From Rhodopseudomonas palustris (lineage in GTDB: Bacteria; Pseudomonadota; Alphaproteobacteria; Rhizobiales; Xanthobacteraceae): DNA of 59,251 bases. The stretch spans positions 1 to 59,251 of the forward strand of contig NZ_QYYD01000031.1 in assembly GCF_003591005.1 (NCBI RefSeq), given 5' to 3'. The position numbers were made by a program, and so were the translations under genes. Positions within the stretch are counted from its first letter, which is position 1. Each line of letters begins with the position of its first letter. The notes beneath the pieces are model-generated. The model did no database searches. It worked only from the letters and a program-made list of their open reading frames with translations, and was not told the DNA's origin. Positions 26,960 to 36,298 of the stretch are shown here, piece after piece.

Positions 26960-27742
26960 GTGACCGTAATCGACTTCGCCGCCTTTATCGGACGTCTCGC
27001 AACCTCATCGGGCGACACCATCCTGCCGTTCTTCCGCACCTCGCTGACGATCGACAACAAGCTGCAGGGCCGCGATTTCGATCCGGTCACGGAAGCTGAT
27101 CGGGCCGGCGAAGCGGTGATGCGCCGGCTGATCAAGGCGAGCTTCCCCCAGCACGGCATCGTCGGCGAAGAATTCGGCAACGAACGTGCGGACGCAGACT
27201 ACGTCTGGGTGCTCGACCCGATCGACGGCACCAAATCCTTCATCGCCGGCTTCCCGGTGTGGGGCACGCTGATCGCGCTGCTGCACAAGGGCACGCCGGT
27301 GTTCGGCATGATGCACCAGCCGTTCATCGGCGAGCGGTTTTCCGGCGATAACGGCTCGGCGTCGTACAAAGGCCCGTCCGGCGAGCGCCGGCTGACGGTG
27401 CGGCGCTGCCCCGCGCTGAAGGACGCGACGCTGTTCACCACCTCGCCGCTTCTGATGAACGAGGCCGACCGCGCCATCTTCGAAAAAGTGCAGGCCGAAG
27501 CGCGGCTGACCCGGTTCGGTGGCGATTGCTACGCCTATTGCATGCTGGCGGCTGGTCAGCTCGATCTGGTGATCGAGACCGAGCTGAAGCCCTACGACAT
27601 CGCCGCGCTCATCCCGATCGTCACCGGCGCCGGCGGCATCGTCACCACCTGGGACGGCAAGCCGGCGCAAAGCGGCGGCCGCATCATCGCGGCCGCCGAC
27701 AAGCGCGTGCACGAAGCGGCGCTGAAGATCCTCAACGCCTGA
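26960..27742 (+). CDS. hisN: Inositol monophosphatase-family phosphatase, HisN-like
   Basis: This 260-residue Mg2+-dependent phosphatase has metal ligands in GEE (residues 69-71) and DPIDGT (Asp86, Asp89), and a C-terminal [16 protein letters not shown] motif. The segment [22 protein letters not shown] resembles HisN, the histidinol-phosphatase of this superfamily, more than classic SuhB. Histidinol-phosphate is therefore the best guess and inositol phosphate the alternative. GTG at 26960 is chosen because AAGGA lies six bases upstream; the in-frame TTG at 26954 overlaps that site. Confidence 0.88.
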   Translation: MTVIDFAAFIGRLATSSGDTILPFFRTSLTIDNKLQGRDFDPVTEADRAGEAVMRRLIKASFPQHGIVGEEFGNERADADYVWVLDPIDGTKSFIAGFPVWGTLIALLHKGTPVFGMMHQPFIGERFSGDNGSASYKGPSGERRLTVRRCPALKDATLFTTSPLLMNEADRAIFEKVQAEARLTRFGGDCYAYCMLAAGQLDLVIETELKPYDIAALIPIVTGAGGIVTTWDGKPAQSGGRIIAAADKRVHEAALKILNA

Positions 27743-27755
27743 CGCTGCAGCCGCA

Positions 27756-28346
27756 TCATCGCGGCAGCGCCAATCCCTCGACCATGGCGCGCAGCGCGGC
27801 CAGCCATCCGGCGCGATCGTCGCCCCGAGCCAGGGCCAGCGCCGCACGGTCGTAGGCCGCGCCGAACAGCTGCGCGGTTTGTTCGATCGGCACCCGCCTC
27901 AGCACGCCTGCATCGACCGCCGCCTGCAACCCGTCGCGCAACGTGCGAACGCCGTTGCGGCTGTCGATGGCATCGGCCTGCTCCTGCCCGAGCACGGCCG
28001 GCGCATCGACCAACAGCAGCCGCGTCCGGCCTGGCGCCGCCATCGCCTGCAGATAAGCCTCGCCGCCGGCAACCAACGCGGCGATCGGCGACCCGGCCGA
28101 AGGTGCCGCTTCGATCTCGGCCGCGACCTCCGCCGATTCGGCCTCGATCACGGCGCGGAACAGCGCCTGTTTGTCGGCGAAGTGGTGGTACAGCGCCCCA
28201 CGCGTGACACCGGCAGCTTCGACCAGGTCCGGCGTGCTGGTGGCCGCGTAGCCGTGAACCACGAAGGCCTGCCGGGCCGCGGCGATCAATCCCGACCGGG
28301 TGGCGCTGGAGCGCTCAGGGTTGGTGCGTCGCTTCGTCACTCGCAT
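27756..28346 (-). CDS. TetR-family regulator (AcrR-like)
   Basis: This 196-residue regulator has a helix-turn-helix in [36 protein letters not shown] (about residues 29-63) and a C-terminal ligand domain with [12 protein letters not shown]. It is divergent from a VOC gene, and a palindrome lies just upstream of its start. A 676-residue reading frame continues upstream, but only the part from 28346 has homology. The gene stops 14 bp from the convergent hisN stop. Confidence 0.9.
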   Translation of the reverse strand: MRVTKRRTNPERSSATRSGLIAAARQAFVVHGYAATSTPDLVEAAGVTRGALYHHFADKQALFRAVIEAESAEVAAEIEAAPSAGSPIAALVAGGEAYLQAMAAPGRTRLLLVDAPAVLGQEQADAIDSRNGVRTLRDGLQAAVDAGVLRRVPIEQTAQLFGAAYDRAALALARGDDRAGWLAALRAMVEGLALPR

Positions 28347-28347
28347 A

Positions 28348-28362
28348 CATACAGCCTGTATG
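28348..28362. promoter_or_regulatory. Operator palindrome between tetR and the VOC gene
   Basis: CATACA-GCC-TGTATG is a perfect 6-bp inverted repeat adjacent to the tetR start. A weaker relative, ATAC-ACAGC-GTAT, lies at 28372-28384. The pair probably binds the TetR protein and controls both directions; this is inference. Confidence 0.5.
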
Positions 28363-28409
28363 TTATTAAACATACACAGCGTATCTTTGTTCGACCAGGG
28401 AGGGAAGCT

Positions 28410-28841
28410 ATGCGCGCGACCAGCTATTATCCGGTGATCATGACCGACGACGTCCGGGGCACAGCCCGATTCTACGCCTCGCATTTCGGCTTCCGGGCGC
28501 TGTTCGACTCTGACTGGTACGTCCATCTGCAGTCCGCCGACGATCCGACCGTCAATCTTGCCGTGTTGGATGGAGCCCACCGCACCATTCCGGAGGCGGG
28601 GCGCGGCAAGGTTTCCGGACTGATCCTGAACTTCGAAGTCGAGGATCCGGACGCCGAGTACGCGCGGCTGCAGGCGGCGGGGCTGCCGATCCTGCTCGCG
28701 CTGCGCGACGAGGCGTTCGGCCAACGCCATTTCATCACCGCCGATCCGAACGGCGTGCTGATCGACATCATCAATCCGATCCCGCCGAGCGCGGACTACG
28801 CTGCGCAATACGTCGAAGGCGCCGCTGCAACGCAGGCATAA
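28410..28841 (+). CDS. VOC-family (glyoxalase/bleomycin-resistance-like) protein
   Basis: This 143-residue single-chain vicinal-oxygen-chelate protein shows the two-repeat pattern: [23 protein letters not shown] and, later, [16 protein letters not shown]. Members bind or modify small electrophiles or antibiotics; the substrate is unknown. The ATG at 28410 is preceded by GGGAGG. It is divergent from a TetR gene and 48 bp upstream of a TauE/SafE exporter gene, suggesting a small inducible detoxification-and-export module. Confidence 0.85.
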   Translation: MRATSYYPVIMTDDVRGTARFYASHFGFRALFDSDWYVHLQSADDPTVNLAVLDGAHRTIPEAGRGKVSGLILNFEVEDPDAEYARLQAAGLPILLALRDEAFGQRHFITADPNGVLIDIINPIPPSADYAAQYVEGAAATQA

Positions 28842-28889
28842 GCGCGGAGCCGGTTGTGCGTCGTCGCGCGATCGGTCAGGTTGCGCGCC

Positions 28890-29642
28890 GTGTCTGACCC
28901 GCTTCTGCTTCTCATCGCCGCCGTTTTTGCCTTCGCCGGCTTCATCAAGGGCGTCATCGGCCTTGGTCTGCCGACGGTGTCGATCGGCCTGCTCGCGGTG
29001 GTGATGCCGCCGGCGCATGCCATGGCGATCGTCATCGTGCCGGCCATCGTCACCAACATCTGGCAGACCTTCGCCGGCCCCTATCTGCGCGACATCCTGC
29101 GGCGGCTGTGGCCCTTGATGCTCGGCGCTGTCGTCGGCATCCGGCTCGGTTCCGGCCTGATGACCGGCCCCTATGCGCGCTACGGCACGCTGGTGCTCGG
29201 CGGACTGCTGGTGATCTACGGCATCATCGGCCTCAGCCGGTTTCGCTTTCAGGTCGCGCCCGCGCAGGAGAAATGGATCGGCGGACCGGTCGGCCTCATC
29301 ACCGGCGTGGTATCGGCCGCCACCGGCGTGCAGGTGATCCCGTCGATGCCGTTCATGCAGGCGATCGGCATGGAGAAGGACGAGCTGGTGCAGGCGCTCG
29401 GGGTGTTCTTCACCACCGCGACGCTGGCGCTCGCCTTCAACCTGACCGATGCCGGGCTGTTGTCGGTCGCCACCGCCCTGCCCGGCGCGATCGCGATGGC
29501 GGCCGCCTTCGCCGGCATGTTCGTCGGTCAGGCGGTGCGCACGCGGATGCATCCGGACTCCTTCCGTCGCTGGTTCCTGATCTCGATCATCGGGCTCGGC
29601 TGCTACCTCGCCGCCGAGACGCTGATCCGGATGTTCGGATGA
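28890..29642 (+). CDS. TauE/SafE-family membrane transporter
   Basis: This 250-residue inner-membrane protein has about eight hydrophobic segments. It opens with LLLLIAAVFAFAGFIKGVIGLGLPTVSIGLL, the family's first repeat. The second repeat is VGLITGVVSAATGVQVIPSMPFMQAIGM. Family members export organosulfur anions such as sulfoacetate or sulfite. The GTG at 28890 fits the hydrophobic start, but the ribosome-binding site is weak. It probably forms a transcription unit with the VOC gene 48 bp upstream. Confidence 0.85.
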   Translation: MSDPLLLLIAAVFAFAGFIKGVIGLGLPTVSIGLLAVVMPPAHAMAIVIVPAIVTNIWQTFAGPYLRDILRRLWPLMLGAVVGIRLGSGLMTGPYARYGTLVLGGLLVIYGIIGLSRFRFQVAPAQEKWIGGPVGLITGVVSAATGVQVIPSMPFMQAIGMEKDELVQALGVFFTTATLALAFNLTDAGLLSVATALPGAIAMAAAFAGMFVGQAVRTRMHPDSFRRWFLISIIGLGCYLAAETLIRMFG

Positions 29643-29776
29643 GCGGGCGCGTACCAACCTGGCACGACCTGCGTCCCGACACCGCGGCCCAAAAAACGCT
29701 TTGTTAAGCTGATTGAAACCGCCGGAGCGCCTCCTGAGTACGGGGGCTCTGACGAGCAGACGGGATTCGATCACGC

Positions 29777-31171
29777 ATGACGACATCAGGCAGCAAGCTG
29801 ACGCGCATCGCCACAGGCATTTTCCTTGGAGCCGTGCTGCTGCCGGCCGCCGCGTCGGCGCAGAATCCGTTCGACGTGTTCAATCTGTTCGGCGGGGCCG
29901 GCAAGCCGTCGGCGCCCACCGCGCAACCGGCCAACATCACCACCCAGACCCCGGCCACGCCGAGCAGCAGCACCGCTCCGGAGTGGAGCGGCGAGGACGG
30001 TGGCTCGGGCCATCCGCTGATGACCGCCCAGGCGATCCGCCAGGCGGCCGCCAATTTCGACGGCTGCGTCGCGGCATTTTGGCCCGAAGCGTCGCGCCGC
30101 GGCATCTCGCGCGACAGCTTCGAGCGCTACACCGCCGGGCTTTCGCCGGACCTGCGGCTGATGGACCTGATGGATTCGCAGCCGGAATTCACCAAGGCGA
30201 TCTGGGACTATCTCGATATCCTGGTGAACGACAACCGGCTCGCCCGCGGCCGCGAGATCCTGGCGCAGTACAAGCCGCAATTCGACGCCGCCGAGCGCGC
30301 CTACGGCGTCGACCGCTACATCATCGCGTCGATCTGGGGAATCGAGAGCAACTACTCGACCCAGATGGGCGACCGCTACGTGGTCAACTCGACCGCGACG
30401 CTGGCCTGCGTCGGCCGTCGTCAGGCGTACTTCAAGGACGAATTCCTCACCGCGCTGGAGATCCTGCATCGCGGCGATCTGCGTCCCGAGCAACTCAAAG
30501 GCTCGTGGGCCGGCGCATTCGGCCCGACCCAGTTCATGCCCACTGCGTTCAAACGCTTCGCCGTCGACGCCGACGGCGACGGCCGCCGCGACGTCGTCGA
30601 CAACCCGGCCGATCTGATCGCCTCGACCGCCAACAACCTCAAGAAGGACGGCTGGCAGAGCGGCCAGACCTGGGGCTACGAAGTGGTGATGCCGCAGGGC
30701 TTCGACTACATGAAGGCCGACCGCAAGCAGATGCTGACGCTGGCGCAATGGGAGCAGCTCGGCATCAAGCGCCCGAACGGACAGCCTTTCCCACGCAGCG
30801 CCGACAAGGCCTATGTGCTGGCGCCGGCCGGCTCGGAAGGTCCCGGCTTCCTGATGCTCAACAACTTCCGCACCATCATGAAGTACAACCCGGCCGAAGC
30901 CTATGCGCTGGCGATCGGCCATTTCGCAGACCGCCTGCGCGGCGGCGCGCCCTTCGTGCAGCCCTGGCCGCGCCACGAACGCGTCCTCTCCCGCAGCGAA
31001 CGCCTCGAACTGCAACAGCTGCTCGCCCAACGCGGCTACTACCGCGGCACGCCCGATGGCCAGTTCGGCAGCATGACGAGAGAAGCGCTACGCAATTTCC
31101 AGGCCTCGATCGGCACGCCGGCGGACGGGTTCGCGACCGGGGATATGCTGGAGAAACTGAGAGGACGTTGA
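29777..31171 (+). CDS. Lytic murein transglycosylase, MltB type, with peptidoglycan-binding domain
   Basis: This 464-residue periplasmic enzyme cleaves the glycan strand of peptidoglycan to form 1,6-anhydro-muropeptides. A signal peptide (ATGIFLGAVLLPAAASAQ) precedes an SLT_2/MltB domain with the catalytic glutamate at about residue 190 in GIESNYST, and GAFGPTQFMPTAFKRFAVDADGDG downstream. A peptidoglycan-binding domain (residues 400-464, RGYYRGTPDGQFGSMTREALRNFQ) ends the protein. There is no lipobox cysteine, so it is probably soluble. The DUF459 gene follows about 200 bp later. Confidence 0.95.
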   Translation: MTTSGSKLTRIATGIFLGAVLLPAAASAQNPFDVFNLFGGAGKPSAPTAQPANITTQTPATPSSSTAPEWSGEDGGSGHPLMTAQAIRQAAANFDGCVAAFWPEASRRGISRDSFERYTAGLSPDLRLMDLMDSQPEFTKAIWDYLDILVNDNRLARGREILAQYKPQFDAAERAYGVDRYIIASIWGIESNYSTQMGDRYVVNSTATLACVGRRQAYFKDEFLTALEILHRGDLRPEQLKGSWAGAFGPTQFMPTAFKRFAVDADGDGRRDVVDNPADLIASTANNLKKDGWQSGQTWGYEVVMPQGFDYMKADRKQMLTLAQWEQLGIKRPNGQPFPRSADKAYVLAPAGSEGPGFLMLNNFRTIMKYNPAEAYALAIGHFADRLRGGAPFVQPWPRHERVLSRSERLELQQLLAQRGYYRGTPDGQFGSMTREALRNFQASIGTPADGFATGDMLEKLRGR

Positions 31172-31367
31172 AGACGCCGATCAGCGGCAGCCCGGAACTG
31201 CGGCTGACCTCAGAGCCGGACGTCCAGGCACCCTCGACCATCGGCCGTGCCCCTTGACGGCGGCGGCCGATCGCCGGCCTATGGCGGGCGATGACCTGCC
31301 CGGTTGCGGCCCGAATCCGCTAGTATAGGCAGACCTCCTGTTCCCGTTGCGAGCGCGGCCGAAGCGT

Positions 31368-33020
31368 ATGTCCGACAAGCCGAAATCCCTGCTGGGCTTC
31401 CTGACCGCGCGCGGGCCGGCGCTGGCGATCTCTGGATTGCTGCTGCTCGGCGTGGCGGCGCCGGCGTCGGCGCAGTTCTTCGGCTTCGGCGGGCCGTCGC
31501 AGCCGCCGCCGCGCCCACCGCGCGGCGTCGGCAATGGCGGCGGATATTACAACGGCGGCGGCGGCGGATTCTTCGGCAACGAGGTATTCGCGCCGTTCCA
31601 GCACCAGGCGCCGCGCCGCTCCGCGCCGGTCCGCGAGGACTATTCCCGCGCGCCCGCGCCCGAGAAGCGCGAAGCCGCCGCCGAGCGCAACGTCGTGGTG
31701 CTGGGCGACGCGATGGCCGACTGGCTGGCTTACGGCCTCGAGCAGGCCTATGCGGAGCAGCCGGAGATGGGCGTGATCCGCAAGCACCGCACGGTGTCCG
31801 GGCTGCTGCGCTATCAGCCCAAGGGCGAGCCGTCCGACTGGATCGGCGCTGCCAAGGAAATTTTGGCCGGCGAGAACCCCGACGCCATCGTGGTGATGCT
31901 CGGCCTCAACGACCGCGCGCCGATCGCCGAGACCGCCGCCGACAAGAAAGCCGACGCCAAGCCGGATGCGGCCAAGCCGGATTCCACCAAGCCCGACGCA
32001 GCCAAGCCCGACGACAAGACCGCCGACAGCGACGCGGCCGATGACGACGAGGACGACGACGGCGCGCCGCAGATCATGGCGCCTGACAAATCCAAGCGCG
32101 GCAGCGGCGTCGCCCAGTTCCGCGACGCGCGCTGGGTCGAGCTCTACAACAAGAAGCTCGACGACATGATCGCGGTGCTCAAAGCCAAGGGCGTGCCGGT
32201 GCTGTGGGTCGGCCTGCCGGCGGTGCGCGGCACCAAATCGACCTCCGACGCGCAATTCCTCAACGCGCTGTATCGCGACGCCGCCGCCAAGGCCGGCATC
32301 ACCTATGTCGACGTCTGGGACGGCTTCGTCGACGAAGGCGGCCGCTACATGCTGCAGGGCCCCGACTTCGAGGGCCAGACCCGCCGGCTGCGCTCGTATG
32401 ACGGCGTGTATTTCACCAAGGCCGGCGCCCGCAAGCTGGCGCACTATGTCGAGCGCGAGATCGCGCGGCTGCTCGCCAGCCGCTCCGGCCCGATCGAACT
32501 GCCGACCGAGCCGGCGACGCCAGATACCACGCCCGCCAAGCCCGACGGCCCGCCGCCGCGGCCGGTCGCCGGCCCGATCGTGCCGCTGGTCGCTTCCGCA
32601 GTGTCGACCGACAAGCTGCTCGGCGGACCGGGGCCATCGCCGGTCGCGGTCGACGCGCTGGTGGCGCGCACGCTGGTGAAGGGCGAGCCGCTCGCCGCGC
32701 CGGCCGGCCGCGCCGACGACTTCGCCTGGCCGCGCCGCGAGATCGTGGTCGAGAAGGCGCAGGAGCCGCCGCCGCCCAAGGAGCCGCCGAAGAGCGCGGT
32801 GCCGATGGCCAGCGCGACGCCGAACAGCGCCGCGCCGACGCGCTCGGGCGGACAACAGCAGCAGGCCCAGCAGCAGCAGCGCCGCGTCGTCCGCTCCGCG
32901 CCGCCTCCGCCGCCGCCGGCCGCATCGGGCTTCTTCGGCTTCTCGCCGGGCCCGCAACAGCCCCAAGTCCGCCGCGCCCCGCCGCCGACCGCATCGGGAT
33001 TCTTCTCGATCTTCCGGTGA
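31368..33020 (+). CDS. DUF459 SGNH-hydrolase-like secreted protein
   Basis: This 550-residue protein has a signal peptide (ALAISGLLLLGVAAPASAQF), a Gly/Pro-rich linker and a DUF459 domain resembling SGNH esterases. A proline- and glutamine-rich tail ends in FGFSPGPQQPQVRRAPP and FFSIF. In the nucleophile block the motif reads GDAMADW, with alanine at residue 115 where GDS hydrolases have serine. The C-terminal block reads DGVYFT, with tyrosine at 348 where a histidine is common. An acidic Lys/Asp/Ala insertion (KPDAAKPDSTKPDAAKPDDK) splits the domain. It is probably periplasmic and may bind or modify cell-wall polymers beside the lytic transglycosylase. Confidence 0.82.
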   Translation: MSDKPKSLLGFLTARGPALAISGLLLLGVAAPASAQFFGFGGPSQPPPRPPRGVGNGGGYYNGGGGGFFGNEVFAPFQHQAPRRSAPVREDYSRAPAPEKREAAAERNVVVLGDAMADWLAYGLEQAYAEQPEMGVIRKHRTVSGLLRYQPKGEPSDWIGAAKEILAGENPDAIVVMLGLNDRAPIAETAADKKADAKPDAAKPDSTKPDAAKPDDKTADSDAADDDEDDDGAPQIMAPDKSKRGSGVAQFRDARWVELYNKKLDDMIAVLKAKGVPVLWVGLPAVRGTKSTSDAQFLNALYRDAAAKAGITYVDVWDGFVDEGGRYMLQGPDFEGQTRRLRSYDGVYFTKAGARKLAHYVEREIARLLASRSGPIELPTEPATPDTTPAKPDGPPPRPVAGPIVPLVASAVSTDKLLGGPGPSPVAVDALVARTLVKGEPLAAPAGRADDFAWPRREIVVEKAQEPPPPKEPPKSAVPMASATPNSAAPTRSGGQQQQAQQQQRRVVRSAPPPPPPAASGFFGFSPGPQQPQVRRAPPPTASGFFSIFR

Positions 33021-33103
33021 ACTCGTTCAGCGACTCGCCGCGCGTTGCGCGGCCAGTGCTGATCACCGCCTCTCCAGTGCAGGAAGCGGTTCGCACCTAC
33101 GCC

Positions 33104-33240
33104 GTAGGATGGGTTGAGCGCAGCGAAACCCATCAACGCCTCGCCGCGAAGTGATGGGTTTCGCGTTGCTCAACCCATCCTACGCCGATGAGAGGTTCCG
33201 GGTTCGCGGAGCTGCGCTACGCGCCCCGGAACGACGGTGG
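33104..33240. repeat. Palindromic repeat C followed by half of repeat B
   Basis: 33104-33183 is a nearly perfect palindrome whose outer arms are GTAGGATGGGTTGAG and CTCAACCCATCCTAC, with AAACCCATC and GATGGGTTT inside. It is followed by one arm of family B (TTCCGGGTTCGCGGAGC and GCCCCGGAACGACGG). Both families form the mosaic at 34957-37046. Confidence 0.85.
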
Positions 33241-33262
33241 GTGGGGCAAGAGGCTTCTACAC

Positions 33263-33997
33263 TTACAAAATCAACCCGCCGTCCACCGCCAGCGTCTGGC
33301 CGAGCACGTAGCTCGACAGCGGCGAGGCGAGGAACAGCGCGACGCCGGCCATGTCTTCGGGGGTGCCGAGGCGCTTCATCGGGATGCCTTCGATGGCGCC
33401 GGCGAGGCGCTTCGGGTTTTCGGTCGTCACCTTGGTCATCTTGGTATCGACCAGGCCGGGCGCGATGCCGTTGACGCGGATGCCGTCCTCGGCCCAGGCC
33501 TGCGCCAGCGTCCGGGTCAGGCCGAACGCGCCGGTCTTCGACGCGTTGTAGGCCGGGTTGCCCTTGGTGGCATGGAACGCCGCGGTCGACGACACGATGA
33601 TCAGCTTGCCGCCCGACGCCTTCAGCAGCGGATGGAATTTCGTCGCGCAGGCCATCAGGCTCATCAGGTTGACTTCCATCACGTGGCGGAAGCCGTCCAT
33701 CTCGAACTCGCCGCGGCGATAGATCACCGCGCCCTGCGCCAGGATCAGCACGTCCAGCCGATCGATCGGCGGCGCGAAGGCTTCGACCGCCTGCGGCTTG
33801 CCGACGTCGAGCTGCACGTAACTCAGTCCGTCGAAGTGACTGCCGTCCGCCGCCGCGTAGTCGGCCGGCGACGCGCGCGTCCCGGTGACGCACACCTTGG
33901 CGCCGCGCGCCGCGAACGCCTGCGCGATGCCGTTGCCGATGCCGCTCGAGCCGCCGACGATCAGCACCTGCTTGCCGCCAAAATCGAGTTCGTTCAT
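33263..33997 (-). CDS. Short-chain dehydrogenase/reductase (SDR)
   Basis: This 244-residue NAD(P)-dependent oxidoreductase of classical SDR type has cofactor loop GGSSGIGNGIA (about residues 15-25), IVSSTAAF with the catalytic serine, YNASK (Tyr-x3-Lys) and PGLVDT. The substrate is unknown. The ATG at 33997 has a GGGAGG site. It is divergent from a second SDR gene starting 148 bp away; the two are only distantly similar, so they are not a recent duplication. Confidence 0.92.
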   Translation of the reverse strand: MNELDFGGKQVLIVGGSSGIGNGIAQAFAARGAKVCVTGTRASPADYAAADGSHFDGLSYVQLDVGKPQAVEAFAPPIDRLDVLILAQGAVIYRRGEFEMDGFRHVMEVNLMSLMACATKFHPLLKASGGKLIIVSSTAAFHATKGNPAYNASKTGAFGLTRTLAQAWAEDGIRVNGIAPGLVDTKMTKVTTENPKRLAGAIEGIPMKRLGTPEDMAGVALFLASPLSSYVLGQTLAVDGGLIL

Positions 33998-34144
33998 CGC
34001 GAACCTCCCGTTGTTGTCGTTGCCGCGGCTCTTGCGCCGGCCGCGTTTGACCTGTGTGTCGATCGATGCCAGCCTTGTCAATCGGAGCCGGGCCGCGCCA
34101 CGCGCCCGAGTAATTCCGCAACAAGAAACAACCGGAGGAAACCG

Positions 34145-34921
34145 ATGTCGTACAAACCCCTCAGCCGCTCCGTCAAAGGCCTGCGCGTGCTCGTCACTGG
34201 CGCGGCCAGCGGCATGGGCCGCGCCACTGCGCATGTGTTCGCCGACGAAGGCGCGCGCGTCGCCGTCACCGACGTCAAGCTCGACGCCGCGCAGCCGGTC
34301 GCCGACGCCATCACGGCGCGCGGCGGCGACGCGACCGCCTTCGCGCTCGACGTCGGCGACGCGCAGGCGATCAGGAGCGGCGTCGAAGCGATCGCGCAGA
34401 CGCTCGGCGGGCTCGACATCGTTATCAACAACGCCGGCATCTCGGCCGCGCTGCCGATCGACGACGCCAACTACGAGGCGGTGTGGGAGCGCGCGCTGAA
34501 CATCCTGCTCACCGCGCATCCACGCGTGATCCGCGCCGCGCTGCCTTACTTGCGCAAGTCAGCGAGCCCGCGCATCGTCAACATCGCCTCGACCGAAGCG
34601 CTCGGCGCCACGTCGCCGCACAGCCCGTATTCGGCCGCCAAAGCCGGCGTCACCGGGCTGACGCGTTCGCTCGCCGTCGAACTCGGCCCCGAAGGCATCA
34701 CCGTCAACTGCATCTGCCCCGGCCCGATCACCACCGCCATGACCGACCGCATCAGCGCCGAGCACAAACAGAAATACGCAAGACGCCGCACCGCCCTGCA
34801 CCGCTACGGCGACCCGGAAGAAGTCGCGCATATGACGCTCAGCCTGTGCCTGCCCGCGGCCTCGTTCATCACCGGCGCGGTGATCCCGGTCGACGGCGGC
34901 TTGATGGCGAGGAATGCGTGA
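34145..34921 (+). CDS. Short-chain dehydrogenase/reductase (SDR)
   Basis: This 258-residue classical SDR has GAASGMGRATA (cofactor loop), DIVINNAG, NIASTEA with the catalytic serine, YSAAK and ICPGPITT. The last ten residues, PVDGGLMARN, are typical of the family's end. The ATG at 34145 follows GGAGG. Together with the divergent SDR it may act in the same pathway, but nothing nearby names the substrate. Its 3' end opens into the 2.1-kb repeat mosaic. Confidence 0.92.
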   Translation: MSYKPLSRSVKGLRVLVTGAASGMGRATAHVFADEGARVAVTDVKLDAAQPVADAITARGGDATAFALDVGDAQAIRSGVEAIAQTLGGLDIVINNAGISAALPIDDANYEAVWERALNILLTAHPRVIRAALPYLRKSASPRIVNIASTEALGATSPHSPYSAAKAGVTGLTRSLAVELGPEGITVNCICPGPITTAMTDRISAEHKQKYARRRTALHRYGDPEEVAHMTLSLCLPAASFITGAVIPVDGGLMARNA

Positions 34922-34956
34922 GGGGATACGCGGGGGCGTGTTCCTCGCCCCATCCC

Positions 34957-35600
34957 CGTCGTTCCGGGGCGCAGAGCGCAGCTCTGCGAACCAGGAACCC
35001 CGAAGCGTTCTGCCCGCCTCAGATTCCGGGTTCACGCAGCTACGCTGCGTGCCCCGGAATGACTCGCGGAGAGTTTGTAGTTCGTAGGATGGGTTGAGCA
35101 GCGCGAAACCCATCGCGGCGCGGCGGGGCTTTGATGGGTTTCGCTGCGCTCAACCCATCCTGCGGCGTTGGGGCGGACCGGTCACAGCAGCAGAACCGTT
35201 CTACCGCATTTCCCGCCCACCGTCGTTCTGGGGCGCGTAGCGCAGCTACGCGAACCCGGAACCCCGAAGCGTTCTGCCGCCCTGAGATTCCGGGTTCACG
35301 CAGCTTCGCTGCGTGCCCCGGAATGACTCGCGGAAAGTTTGTAGTTCGTAGGATGGGTTGAGCAGCGCGAAACCCATCGCGGCGCGGCGGGGCTTTGATG
35401 GGTTTCGCTGCGCTCAACCCATCCTACGGAGTTGGGGCGGACCGGTCACAGCAGCAGAACCGTTCGACCGCATTTCCCACCCCCGTCGTTCCGGGGCGCG
35501 TAGCGCAGCTACGCGAACCCGGAACCCCGAAGCGTTCTGCCGCCCTGAGATTCCGGGCTCACGCAGCTTCGCTGCGTGCCCCGGAATGACTCGCGGAGAG
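34957..35600. repeat. Repeat mosaic, left part: B-C-B-C-B
   Basis: Family B copies lie at 34957-35078, 35221-35333 and 35484-35597. Their outer arms are CGTTCCGGGGCGC and GCCCCGGAATGAC, with inner arms built on GTAGCGCAGCTACGCGAACC and GTTCACGCAGC. Family C copies lie between them at 35083-35163 and 35347-35427. Even the spacer containing GACCGGTCACAGCAGCAGAA is repeated. The composite unit recurs every ~257-266 bp, so this is a tandem array of a B+C unit rather than independent insertions. No protein gene is supported. Confidence 0.85.
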
Positions 35601-35650
35601 TTTGTAAACCCGTGGATAGTTTGTACCTCGCAGCCTCGCCCCACCCCCAG

Positions 35651-35745
35651 CCGTCATCCCCGCGTAGGCGGGGATCTAGTATCCAGAGCGCCCGCCTTGC
35701 GCACGACATAGCAGCGACGCTCTGGCATCCCAGGTCGCCCGATCA
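35651..35745. repeat. Partial palindromic repeat, family D
   Basis: The copy opens CCGTCATCCCCGCGTAGGCG and contains TCTAGTATCCAGAGCG with the inverse CGCTCTGGCATCCCAGGTCG. The closing arm (expected ...GATGACGG) is missing, as if truncated where the structured block begins. Confidence 0.7.
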
Positions 35746-35799
35746 AGTCGGACGAAGACGCATGAGCGGAGGGCGAGCGCAGCCTCACCCCATTCTCCG

Positions 35800-36235
35800 A
35801 TCCATACTGTCAAACAGCCACGGCTAATCGCTCTCGCGGCTCGATGAGCCCGAGCTGTGCGCCCGTCGCTAATCACAGCGAGGGGCGGGGGCGCGCCGTG
35901 CGGCGCGAAGGGTGGATCTTGTCGCGAGGGCTTGCGATCCCTCGCGCAACGCCTCACGGCGCGCCCACCGCGGCGATCTTTGGGCCGAAGGACCGTTCTT
36001 CCGGGACACAGCGAGCTTGCGGGCTTTCCCCGGCCTCTACTGTACCCGTCCAGCCTCTGAAGCGGCGGCCGCTCGTAGTAGCGGCGGACGGCGACCCTCG
36101 GCCTCCCGGGCCACGTGGCTGCGAACCACGCAACGCAGGACGCCGCCCCTCCCCCCGCCTCAAGACGCCTCCGGAGGCGCCCCTCGATGGGAGAGGGTCG
36201 ATAGGTTTTATATCCTATTTGTTCGAATGTCAAGC
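35800..36235 (-). ncRNA. Structured block of unknown nature with a minus-strand promoter
   Basis: This block differs from the flanking repeats. It has a good predicted promoter on the minus strand: TTGACA (36233-36228) and TATAAA (36212-36207), spacer 15 bp, or ATAAAA with 16. The DNA downstream forms many hairpins, including CGCGAGGG-CTTGCGAT-CCCTCGCG (35923-35946) and GCCTCCGGAGGC near 36168. Reading frames through it are arginine/proline/glycine-rich without recognisable domains, and the longest minus-strand frame starts upstream of the promoter. I suspect a long structured RNA or a repeat element; the limits are approximate. Confidence 0.35.
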
Positions 36236-36298
36236 TCGATAAGCATGCCCTTTTAGGGACTGGCATGGACCTGCCTCACGGACCACACTTCGCTAGGT

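Noticed and set aside
27756-29786. 676-residue minus-strand frame
   Set aside because: Only residues from 28346 onward are a TetR protein. The upstream part runs antisense through the VOC and TauE genes.
35676-36266. 196-residue minus-strand frame in the structured block
   Set aside because: No recognisable domain, atypical composition, and its start lies upstream of the predicted promoter; other frames in the block are equally open.
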